A stretch of DNA of 64,000 nucleotides from Myxococcota bacterium (GTDB taxonomy: Bacteria; Myxococcota_A; Polyangia; Polyangiales; Polyangiaceae). Shown here one piece after another: positions 40,181 to 47,411 of this stretch. The notes under the pieces were generated by a model. It worked only from the letters and a program-made list of their open reading frames with translations, did not search any database and had not been told where the DNA came from. Location: contig CAUJEM010000019.1 in assembly GCA_963169915.1 (NCBI GenBank), positions 58,732 through 122,731 of the forward strand. The letters are read 5' to 3'. Within the stretch, counting starts at the first letter, position 1. The number at the start of each line of letters is the position of its first letter. The position numbers and the translations under genes are program-made.

Positions 40181-40798
40181 ATGACCGTCGAGACAATCCA
40201 GGTCAGCGTCGTCCTTCCCACCACTCCTCAGCGGCTCTACGAGGCCTGGCTGGACTCTGAGCAGCACCAGGCGATGACGGGGCAGCCCGCCAAGATCGAC
40301 GCGCGCGTGGGCGGGAGCTTTCACGCCGCGGCGGGCGCCATCGAGGGGCGCCTGCTGGAGCTGGTACCAGCGCAGCGGATCGCGCTGTCCTGGCGGAGCC
40401 CCAAGCTCTTTGGGCAAGCGCGCGCCACCCGCGTGGAGCTGAGCTTCGAGGCCGTCGGCAAGAGCACGCGGCTCACCGTCACGCACTCGGATCTCCCACT
40501 GAGCCATGGTGAGAGCGCCGCGGATCGCTGGGTGAGGCTCTACTGCATTCCCATGCTCACCTACTTCGAGCCGGCCGCAGCGCCGCGCACGCGCCGCACT
40601 CCCGCCAAGAAGGCCGTCGCCAAGAAGGCCGTCGCCAAGAAGACCGTCGCCAAGAAGACCGTCGCCAAGAAGACCGTCGCCAAGAAGACCGCCGCCAAGA
40701 AGACCGTCGCCAAGAAGGCCATCGCCAAGAAGGCCATCGCCAAGAAAGCCTCGCCCAAGGCGCAGCGAAGCGCGGCGCCTCGGGCGCGCCGTCGCTGA
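40181..40798 (+). CDS. SRPBCC (AHSA1/START-like) protein with a Lys/Ala histone-H1-like tail
   Basis: 205 aa from the ATG at 40181. Residues 1-125 are an SRPBCC/AHSA1-type fold ([57 protein letters not shown]). This helix-grip fold binds lipids, hydrophobic ligands or co-chaperone partners. Residues about 142-191 are ten pentapeptides AKKxV/I/A (x = A or T), the same low-complexity pattern as the C-tail of bacterial histone-H1-like and HU-type DNA-binding proteins, and the end is APRARRR. The tail should bind DNA or RNA non-specifically. An SRPBCC domain joined to such a tail is unusual; how the ligand-binding domain and the nucleic-acid-binding tail work together is unknown. Confidence 0.86.
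   Translation: MTVETIQVSVVLPTTPQRLYEAWLDSEQHQAMTGQPAKIDARVGGSFHAAAGAIEGRLLELVPAQRIALSWRSPKLFGQARATRVELSFEAVGKSTRLTVTHSDLPLSHGESAADRWVRLYCIPMLTYFEPAAAPRTRRTPAKKAVAKKAVAKKTVAKKTVAKKTVAKKTAAKKTVAKKAIAKKAIAKKASPKAQRSAAPRARRR
40604..40753 (+). repeat. Ten tandem 15-bp units encoding AKKxV-type pentapeptides
   Basis: Ten head-to-tail copies of gccaagaag[a/g]cc[g/a]tc, each differing at one or two positions, are followed by one diverged unit. They encode the basic tail of the SRPBCC protein. The low divergence and the phase with the codons suggest expansion by slippage with selection for the peptide; copy number may vary between strains. Confidence 0.93.
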
Positions 40799-40808
40799 GC
40801 GCGCTCCC

Positions 40809-41984
40809 ATGTCGGCGGACGACGTCACGATCCTCACGCTGATGCGCGCTCGGCTCGCCCAGGCGCGCTGGCCGAGCGCCCTGTTGACCTCGTTGACCCT
40901 CAGCGCGTGCCAGCGCTCACCCGCCCCGGCGCCGCAGCCCTCCGCCAGCGCCGCCGCTCACGCCGCGGGCGAGGCGCCTCACGCCGCCGCTGGCACCTGG
41001 TGTGGCACCATCGCGCAGGCCGAGCCGCTCGGCTACAGCGGCTCGCCCGTCCTGGAGGGCTGCGTGCGCTTCATCGACGGAGAGAAGCAGCCCTGGGCGG
41101 ACGCCGGCGCCTACGCAGGCCTACCCCGCGACGTGCGCGGGTTCCTCGACCAGCAGGGCACGCTGGCAGCACGCAGCGCTCGGCACGACGCCTGCTGCTA
41201 CCACTGGCGAGAGAAGGTGGCCGGGGGCCGACCGCTCACCGAGGGCGAGACCGCTTGGCTCGCTGGCCTGGAGGTGAGCGACGCCTGGCGAGGGGTGGGG
41301 AGCAGCCGCGAGCCCCCGCTCGAGCCCAACCCAGCGCTCGCCAGCGCCTGGCTCGACGACACGCTCACCGAGCACGCCTCCATCGCCGCGTTTCACCGCG
41401 TCGCGCTGGAGCTGCTGCAGCTCGGCGCGCCGCCGGAGCTGCTCCTCTTGGTCCAGCAGGCGGCCACCGACGAGGTCGTCCACGCCCAGCTCTGCCTGGA
41501 GCTGGCCCGCGCCTACGGCGCGCCGCCGCTGAGCCCTGGGCCGCTGCGGATCCCCCCGCTGCGTCCGCCGAGCCTCGTCGGCTTCGCGCTGGACACGCTG
41601 CTGGAGGGCGTCATCGCCGAGACGAGCGCCGCCCTGGGCGCCCTCCGCGCGGCGGCTGCCTGCACCGTCCCGCGGGTGCGCGCCGTGCTCACGCGCATCG
41701 CCGACGACGAGGTGGGGCACGCGGCGCTCGCGTTTCAGCTCCTCGACTGGTGCCTCGCGCGCGCCCCCCGCGAGGTCACGGGCGCCCTCCGCGCGGCGCG
41801 GCTCCGCCTACCGGCCCAGCTCCAGGCGCAAGAGATCCTCGGCTCCCCCGAGCCCGCTCCAGGGCGACTCACCAGCGCAGAGCTGCGCCAAGCGCGCCTG
41901 GACGCTTGGGAGCTGCTCATCGCACCCGAGCTCGACCAACGGCTCGCATCTCTTGGCCAGTGGGCTAGCGTCGGGACGACGTGA
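40809..41984 (+). CDS. Ferritin-like domain lipoprotein
   Basis: 391 aa; an ATG at 40842 ([10 protein letters not shown]) is a likely real start, as it gives a normal-length signal peptide ending in the lipobox LSAC. Residues about 60-165 are an unknown domain with six Cys ([24 protein letters not shown]). A four-helix ferritin-like bundle follows (about 178-330): [41 protein letters not shown] and [14 protein letters not shown], i.e. paired E/ExxH ligands for a di-metal site. Ferritin-like bundles oxidise or store iron, or act as oxygenases; a surface lipoprotein version is typical of myxobacteria and of unknown substrate. The downstream gene starts in its stop (GTGA). Confidence 0.88.
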   Translation: MSADDVTILTLMRARLAQARWPSALLTSLTLSACQRSPAPAPQPSASAAAHAAGEAPHAAAGTWCGTIAQAEPLGYSGSPVLEGCVRFIDGEKQPWADAGAYAGLPRDVRGFLDQQGTLAARSARHDACCYHWREKVAGGRPLTEGETAWLAGLEVSDAWRGVGSSREPPLEPNPALASAWLDDTLTEHASIAAFHRVALELLQLGAPPELLLLVQQAATDEVVHAQLCLELARAYGAPPLSPGPLRIPPLRPPSLVGFALDTLLEGVIAETSAALGALRAAAACTVPRVRAVLTRIADDEVGHAALAFQLLDWCLARAPREVTGALRAARLRLPAQLQAQEILGSPEPAPGRLTSAELRQARLDAWELLIAPELDQRLASLGQWASVGTT

Positions 41985-42712
41985 TCGATCGAACGGAGAC
42001 CCAAGGGGTCAGCGACCAGAAGCAGCGCGCGCAGCTCGAGACCATCCTGAAGCGCGCCGAGCGGATCCGCGAGCATGCCGCCGCGCTCCAAGCCCGTGAG
42101 GGGCACCGCGTCTATTTTCGACCCACGACGACGGGCGTGGACATGCTGTCGCTCGCGGACGAGCGTCCGCTCCAGGGCCGCGTCAACATCAAGAACCTGG
42201 CCGCGGTGGTGGCGGACTTCGAGGCCGAGTACCAGCGCTGGTGCGTGGCGGCCCCCGCCGAGCGCGTGAGCGCGGAGAAGCGCCTCCAAGCCTGGCTCAT
42301 CCGGCACGCCCTGCCCCAGGGGCGCAGCCTCACGCAGCTCGGCGCGCTGCTCGGCGCGCCCCTGCGCTTCGTCACCGACGACCTGCCGGTGCCGTACATG
42401 GGCAAGCGCTTGGCCAGCGATCTCTTGGCCTTGCAGGGGGCGCAGCCGGTGGTGCTGGAGGTGTGCCGCGCGCGCGGGGCTGGCCTCGAGCGCGTCCACG
42501 CCTACGCCAGCGTGATGGAGCGGCACCCCGAGCACTACTCCAAGATCTACAGCGCCCTGCTGGGCGAGCCCGTCACGCTCGAGCCGCGCGCGCAGCGCTG
42601 GCTGCTCTGGCCGGAGGGCGCCGCCCCCGAGGCGCCCGGCGCCGCGGAGGGCGTGCGCGTCATCGCCTACCGCCGCCACCTCGACGACTATGTATTCTCC
42701 TTGGAGCGCTGA
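41981..42712 (+). CDS. Uncharacterised 243-aa protein coupled to cofG
   Basis: 243 aa from a GTG that overlaps the ferritin-like gene by 4 nt. No motif I recognise. It has no signal peptide or TM segment, so it is cytosolic. The first 45 residues are a charged helix (RAQLETILKRAERIREHAAALQ). The middle (about 105-165) reads HALPQGRSLTQLGALLGAPLRFVTDDLPVPYMGKR and LLALQGAQPVVLEVCRARG, which could be an alpha/beta core, and the C-terminus is YRRHLDDYVFSLER. It is followed by cofG after 3 bp. The position in one transcript with an F420 gene makes a role near deazaflavin metabolism possible, but nothing in the sequence confirms it. Confidence 0.8.
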   Translation: MIDRTETQGVSDQKQRAQLETILKRAERIREHAAALQAREGHRVYFRPTTTGVDMLSLADERPLQGRVNIKNLAAVVADFEAEYQRWCVAAPAERVSAEKRLQAWLIRHALPQGRSLTQLGALLGAPLRFVTDDLPVPYMGKRLASDLLALQGAQPVVLEVCRARGAGLERVHAYASVMERHPEHYSKIYSALLGEPVTLEPRAQRWLLWPEGAAPEAPGAAEGVRVIAYRRHLDDYVFSLER

Positions 42713-42715
42713 GCC

Positions 42716-43900
42716 ATGACCGCCCCGCACCGGCCGCGCCCCGCGGACGCGCTGCCCAGGCACGACCCGCTGAGCGACGCGGAGGCGCTCGCCCTGGCGG
42801 ACGCCGACGCGCCCCTCATCGAGGAGCTCTGTCGCCGCGCCGCCGCGCGCCGGGACGCGCTGTTCGGGCGCACCCTCACCTACTCCCCGAAGGTGTTTCT
42901 GCCCGTCACCAACCTGTGCCGCAACCACTGCGACTACTGCTCCTTCCGGCGCTCCTCCGGGGACGCGGGGGAGTGGACGATGTCGCCGGCGGAGGTGCGC
43001 GCGACGCTCGAGGCGGGGCGTCGGAGCGGCGCAGGAGAGGCGCTGCTCTGCCTGGGAGACCGCCCGGAGACGGCCTTCCCCGCGTACCGGCGGACGCTCG
43101 CCGAGTATGGGCACGCGAGCACGGTGGACTACCTGGTGCAGGTGAGCCAGCTCGCGCTCGACGCGGGGCTCCTGCCGCACACCAACGCGGGGGTGCTCTC
43201 GCGTGAAGAGCTGCGGAGGCTGCGCCCGTACAACGTCAGCTTGGGGTTGATGTTGGAGAACGTCAGCCTCCGACTCTGCGCTCCCGGGATGCCGCACCAC
43301 AAGGCGCCGGACAAACGGCCCGCCAAGCGCCTGCAAATGCTGGAGCAGGCAGGGGAGCTGCGCATCCCGTTCACCAGCGGGATCCTGCTCGGCATCGGGG
43401 AGACGCGCCGCGAGCGCGTGGAGAGCTTGCTCGCGCTGCGCGCCTCCCACCGCCGCCACGGGCACCTGCAAGAGGTCATCGTGCAGAACTTCGTGCCGCA
43501 CTCGGGCACACGGCCGCTCACCAGCCAGGCGGTGGAGGCGCTGGAGCTGCGCCACGCCATCGCGCTGGCGCGCCTCATCCTCGACGACGAGGTGAGCGTC
43601 CAGACTCCTCCCAACTTGAACGCGGAGCGCCTCGAGCCGCTGATCGAGGCGGGTCTCAACGACTTCGGCGGGGTGTCCCCGGTCACGCCGGACTACGTCA
43701 ACTCGCAGAGCCCCTGGCCGCACCTGCGCACACTCCAAGCGCGCTGCGCTGGCATGGGGTTTCAGCTCCGGGCTCGCCCCCCCCTCCACCCGCGCTGGGC
43801 CGCCGCGCCGGAGTGGCTGGACGAGCGGCTCCGCGAGCCCACCGCGCAGGTGACCGCCCGCCTGCAGCAGCGTCCACCGGAGGGCCGGCCGCTACAATGA
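42716..43900 (+). CDS. cofG: CofG, radical-SAM subunit of FO synthase (7,8-didemethyl-8-hydroxy-5-deazariboflavin)
   Basis: 394 aa. The radical-SAM cluster motif is CRNHCDYC (CxxxCxxC, in NLCRNHCDYCSFRRS, about 63-75). Family-specific CofG blocks follow: EALLCLGDRPETAFPAY, GLLPHTNAGVLS, LENVSLRLCAPGMPHHKAPDK, SGILLGIGET, QNFVPHSGT and DFGGVSPVTPDYVN near the C-terminus. CofG and CofH together fuse tyrosine with the pyrimidine 5-amino-6-ribitylamino-uracil to give FO, the chromophore of cofactor F420. This is the G half; CofH is not in the window. The other F420 genes are at 58.4-62.6 kb. The last 20 residues are Pro/Arg/Gln-rich. It begins 3 bp after the unknown coupled gene. Confidence 0.95.
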   Translation: MTAPHRPRPADALPRHDPLSDAEALALADADAPLIEELCRRAAARRDALFGRTLTYSPKVFLPVTNLCRNHCDYCSFRRSSGDAGEWTMSPAEVRATLEAGRRSGAGEALLCLGDRPETAFPAYRRTLAEYGHASTVDYLVQVSQLALDAGLLPHTNAGVLSREELRRLRPYNVSLGLMLENVSLRLCAPGMPHHKAPDKRPAKRLQMLEQAGELRIPFTSGILLGIGETRRERVESLLALRASHRRHGHLQEVIVQNFVPHSGTRPLTSQAVEALELRHAIALARLILDDEVSVQTPPNLNAERLEPLIEAGLNDFGGVSPVTPDYVNSQSPWPHLRTLQARCAGMGFQLRARPPLHPRWAAAPEWLDERLREPTAQVTARLQQRPPEGRPLQ

Positions 43901-43922
43901 ACATGACAAGCACGCCTCCGTC

Positions 43923-45107
43923 ATGGCAGATCCAGCGGCGATGCGGGCTCGCCTGGCTTGCTGCCTGTTGCCGCTCACCCTGCTGAGCTGCGCGGAGGAC
44001 CGAGTGCTCCCCGTGGCCTCGGTCTGCGGGGACGGCGTCGTCAACGGCAGCGAGGAGTGCGATCAAGTCGGGCCGGGCTGCGTGGAGTGCCGCGCCGCCG
44101 AGGGCTACCTGTGCGGCGAGCAGGGCTGCCGCCCCGTGTGCGGCGACGGCGTCGTCGTCGCCCCAGAGACGTGTGACCCACCCGACGGGCGCCAGTGCGA
44201 CTCCTCCTGCGGCGCCACCTTCAAGAGCGAGGCCTGCGACGCCAACGGCTACTGGCTGTTGCGCCAGCTCGATTTCAGCCGCGACAACGCGCTGCAGCAG
44301 CTCCAGGTAGCGACCACCTGGTACGTGCTGAAGCTCGAGCAGACGGGCGAAACGCTGCGCGTCGCCCAGAGCGTCACTTGCGGCATCGAGGCCACCGGCA
44401 CCGTGCGCGTGAGCCTCGACGACCGTGGGCGCCGCGCGCTGCTCTGGCGCAACCCACAAGACGGCCGCCCGGACGGCCGAGGCGTCACACGGCCCCCACG
44501 CCACGGACGCTTCGTCGCCAAGGGCGGCGGCTGTGAGCTGACGCTCTCGCGACACTACTTCCTACGCGGTGGAGACGACGCGCTGCTGCCCGCAAACTTC
44601 GACGACCACCCGGAGCTCAGCAGCCTGCCCCCACTACCCTACGAGCCCAACCCCACGCGCGATGCCAGCAAGCCCTTCGGAGAGCACCTGGAGGGCGCGG
44701 AGGACATCGACGGCGACGGCTACCCCGGGCTCGCCTGGTACCTCACCGGCACCATCAACGCCGTCCGCAACTCCGTCCAGCGCGACTGGAACGAGTACGG
44801 TCCGCTCGCGGAGTACCCCATCCCTCCCTACGCCATCGAGTTCACCACCGGCGCCTTCTTCGACACTAGTGAGCAGGTGCTGTCCGTGCATGGCTGCCAG
44901 AAGGGCGCCTGCACCCTCGCCACCATCGGCTCACGGCCCGCGACCGACCGGGCGCACCGGGTCAGCCTGCGCTGGCTGGGGCTGGAGCTGACGGACCCGC
45001 GCGTCGCCGCCGTCATCGCGCGCCCGCTGCTGGTCAGCCAAGACGACGATCTCGAGACCTGCGCCCGCGTCCGCGCGGCGCTCCCCGTGGAGGCCGTGAC
45101 CGAATGA
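43923..45107 (+). CDS. Cys-rich DUF4215-like lipoprotein with a larger C-terminal domain
   Basis: 394 aa (ATG at 43941 is the alternative and gives a tighter signal peptide). Lipobox LLSC in CCLLPLTLLSC. Residues about 35-105 hold two Cys-rich repeats of the CGDGVVNGSEECD / CGDGVVVAPETCD type, a form widespread in myxobacterial surface proteins. From about 105 to the end is a compact domain of unknown function with strands such as TWYVLKLEQTGETL, EDIDGDGYPGLAW (a calcium-binding DxDxDG-like loop) and PIPPYAIEFTTGAFFD. The start of the outer-membrane barrel gene overlaps its stop by 4 nt (ATGA), so the two probably form a functional pair at the outer membrane. Substrate unknown. Confidence 0.87.
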   Translation: MADPAAMRARLACCLLPLTLLSCAEDRVLPVASVCGDGVVNGSEECDQVGPGCVECRAAEGYLCGEQGCRPVCGDGVVVAPETCDPPDGRQCDSSCGATFKSEACDANGYWLLRQLDFSRDNALQQLQVATTWYVLKLEQTGETLRVAQSVTCGIEATGTVRVSLDDRGRRALLWRNPQDGRPDGRGVTRPPRHGRFVAKGGGCELTLSRHYFLRGGDDALLPANFDDHPELSSLPPLPYEPNPTRDASKPFGEHLEGAEDIDGDGYPGLAWYLTGTINAVRNSVQRDWNEYGPLAEYPIPPYAIEFTTGAFFDTSEQVLSVHGCQKGACTLATIGSRPATDRAHRVSLRWLGLELTDPRVAAVIARPLLVSQDDDLETCARVRAALPVEAVTE

Positions 45108-46588
45108 AGCACCACGCGCTCACCCTGCTCGCCGCCGCCCTGCTCGGCGCCAGCCCCGCGTCGGCCTCTCCGCTCTTCGAGCTGGCGGGCGGCGTCACCG
45201 GGGAGACGGGCTTCAACGCCCGCAGCACGGGGCCGAGCGCCGCCTCCACGTACTTCAACCCCGCGCTGCTGGCCTACGCCGAGCAGAGCGTGGAGCTGGG
45301 CGTGCTGGTGCTCAGCGAGCAGATCTCCCTCACCTTGGACGGGCGCGTCGACGGCAACGTCCCGGAGGCGGTACGGGATCCTGATCTGCTCGGACCGGAC
45401 GGCAACCCCATCTCCAACGGCACCCTGCCCACGCGCTGGCTCGAGCAAGGCTGTCCCTCCTGCGGACACACCGGCTTCCGGGCGCACCCGCGACAGTCGA
45501 GCGGCAGCAGCGGCAAGACGCGCGCCTACCAGGTCATTGGGCTGGTGGGGCCCATCTTCAACCGGCGCCTGGTGCTCGGCATCCACGCCTTGGTGCCGCT
45601 CGGCACCTTCACCACCGCGTACTCCACGTACCCGGACGAGCGCGAGCAGTTCTTCTCCAACAGCCTGCACCCGGAGCTCTACGGGGACCGTATGACGGCC
45701 ACCTCCCTGGCCTTCGGGCTCGGCAGCGAGATCCTCAACGGCCTGAGCGTCGGCGTCAGCTTCACGCTCAACCTCACCAACGTGGTCGCCGCCAACGCGT
45801 ACATCCGTGATCCGGACGACTTCGGGAGGATGCAGCTCAGCAACGACATCGGCGTCACCGCGAACGTGGCGCCGCACTTCGGCGTGAGCTGGGCGCTGAC
45901 GGAGCACGCGCGACTCTCGGCCACGTTCCACTCCGTCCAGGCCTTCCGCATCGACGCTGGCTTCGCCTCCACGCTCCCGCTCGGCAGTCAGTCGGGCACG
46001 CGGCGGGAGTTCGTCCACGACTACATGCCCTGGACGCTGGGCGTCGGAGGCGACTGGACGCTCAACCCGCGGCGCCGCCACGTCTTCGCCGTGGCCAGCA
46101 CCCTGCTCTACTCGCGCTGGTCGGACTACGTCGACCGGCAAGGGCAGTCCCCTTCAGACTACGGCAGCCAAGGTGGCTGGAGCAACACCGTCAGCCCCAG
46201 CCTGGGCGTGCGCTACCGCTGGCGCCGGCTGCACAGCCGCCTGGACGTCAATTACGTGCCCTCGCCGGTGCCGCTGCAGGTGGGCCGCTCCAACTACGTG
46301 GACAACGACCGCCTTGGCGCGACGCTCGGCGTGGACTATGGCTTCGCGTTCTGGGGCTACACGCTGCGCCCCGGCCTCGCGCTGCAGCTGCACCGGCTCC
46401 TGCCCCGCCACCAGAAGAAGGACCCAGCGCTGCTCGTGGACGAGTTCGTGGACGGCGCCTACGACCGCAACACGGGCGCGGAGGTGCAGGCGGCGCGCGG
46501 GCTGCAGACCAACAACCCCGGCTACCCTGGCTTCGCCAGCGCAGGCTACGTGTACGGCGGCAGCGTGAGCCTCAACCTAGAGTACTGA
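45104..46588 (+). CDS. FadL/OmpP1-like outer-membrane beta-barrel transport protein
   Basis: 494 aa with a classical signal peptide (LTLLAAALLGASPASAS). The mature protein starts with the FadL-type motif (TGFNARSTGPSAASTYFNPALLAY), where the conserved 'NPAL' segment normally plugs the barrel. Amphipathic strands fill the rest, and the last residues (SVSLNLEY) end in an aromatic, as in barrels recognised by the BAM complex. FadL proteins pass long-chain fatty acids or aromatic hydrocarbons across the outer membrane by lateral diffusion. A pair of Cys (CPSCGH) lies in an extracellular loop. Translationally coupled to the Cys-rich lipoprotein. Confidence 0.88.
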   Translation: MKHHALTLLAAALLGASPASASPLFELAGGVTGETGFNARSTGPSAASTYFNPALLAYAEQSVELGVLVLSEQISLTLDGRVDGNVPEAVRDPDLLGPDGNPISNGTLPTRWLEQGCPSCGHTGFRAHPRQSSGSSGKTRAYQVIGLVGPIFNRRLVLGIHALVPLGTFTTAYSTYPDEREQFFSNSLHPELYGDRMTATSLAFGLGSEILNGLSVGVSFTLNLTNVVAANAYIRDPDDFGRMQLSNDIGVTANVAPHFGVSWALTEHARLSATFHSVQAFRIDAGFASTLPLGSQSGTRREFVHDYMPWTLGVGGDWTLNPRRRHVFAVASTLLYSRWSDYVDRQGQSPSDYGSQGGWSNTVSPSLGVRYRWRRLHSRLDVNYVPSPVPLQVGRSNYVDNDRLGATLGVDYGFAFWGYTLRPGLALQLHRLLPRHQKKDPALLVDEFVDGAYDRNTGAEVQAARGLQTNNPGYPGFASAGYVYGGSVSLNLEY

Positions 46589-46602
46589 GCTCGGGCGGGG
46601 GT

Positions 46603-47274
46603 TCAGCGCTCCGGGGTGGAGGCCTGCTCCCGCCGCGCCGCCAGCCAACCCTTGAGCACCTCCACCACCGCCGGCAACACGCTCAAGACGATGATGGCGA
46701 TGATGACGTAGTGAAACTGCTTCTTGATGATGGGCAGGTTGCCGAAGAAATAGCCCGCCGGCACGAACAGCAGCACCCAGGCCACCGCCCCCACCACGTT
46801 GTAGATGAAAAAGCGGCGGTACTGCATCTTGCCCACGCCCGCCACGAAGGGCGCGAAGGTGCGTACGATGGGCACGAAGCGCGCGATGATGATCGTCTTG
46901 CCGCCGTACTTCTCGTAGAACCTCTGGGTGCGCTCCAGGTGCTTCTTGTTGAGCAATACGGATTGTTCACTTCGGAACACCGCCGGCCCCATCCGTAGCC
47001 CCACCGTGTAGTTGACCGCGTCGCCCAGCACGGCGGCGATGATGAGCAGCGGGATGACCACCGCCACGTGCAGCGGTGAGTCCAGCGCGCAGAGCGCCCC
47101 GATGGCGAACAGCAGCGAGTCTCCGGGCAAGAACGGGGTCACCACCAGGCCCGTCTCCGCGAAGATGATGAGGAAGAGCACCACGTAGAGCCAGCCGCCC
47201 ATGAGCTGCGACCACTCCGCCAGGTGGACGTCCAGGTGGGTCATGACGTCCCAGAACTTCTTGATGGCTTCCAA
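46603..47274 (-). CDS. DedA family membrane protein
   Basis: 223 aa with about six hydrophobic segments. DedA-family blocks are visible: GLVVTPFLPGDSLLFAIGALCA (E/F-xxx-PGD), GDAVNYTVGLRMG and ARFVPIVRTFAPFVAGVGKMQYRRF, which carries the re-entrant arginines essential for proton-dependent transport. DedA (SNARE-associated/VTT) proteins scramble or flip lipids such as undecaprenyl phosphate and phosphatidylethanolamine. The C-terminal tail is short and basic (AARREQASTPER). Convergent with the FadL-like gene (14 bp). Confidence 0.94.
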   Translation of the reverse strand: MEAIKKFWDVMTHLDVHLAEWSQLMGGWLYVVLFLIIFAETGLVVTPFLPGDSLLFAIGALCALDSPLHVAVVIPLLIIAAVLGDAVNYTVGLRMGPAVFRSEQSVLLNKKHLERTQRFYEKYGGKTIIIARFVPIVRTFAPFVAGVGKMQYRRFFIYNVVGAVAWVLLFVPAGYFFGNLPIIKKQFHYVIIAIIVLSVLPAVVEVLKGWLAARREQASTPER

Positions 47275-47411
47275 GCGCTGTCCTCCGAGGTGGCGCGGCC
47301 GAGGCCGGCGCGCGGACCATGCCCGACGCCCGCCGCCCGGGCAAGCGCTCGGCGCCCTCCCTCAGCGGGGAGCGAGCACGCCGGCGCCAACCTGCTAGTG
47401 TCCGCGCCCCC

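Noticed and set aside
40604..40753. CRISPR-like array
   Set aside because: Units are 15 bp, contiguous, in phase with codons and without spacers; they encode a peptide repeat.
40561..40758. Small hydrophobic protein (repeats of FLATVFLA) on the minus strand
   Set aside because: It is the antisense reading of the Lys/Ala repeat of the SRPBCC tail; no start signal and no independent evidence.
41735..43789. Long minus-strand frame opposite the ferritin-like lipoprotein, the unknown gene and cofG
   Set aside because: His/Arg/Ala-rich shadow; cofG on the other strand has complete radical-SAM motifs.
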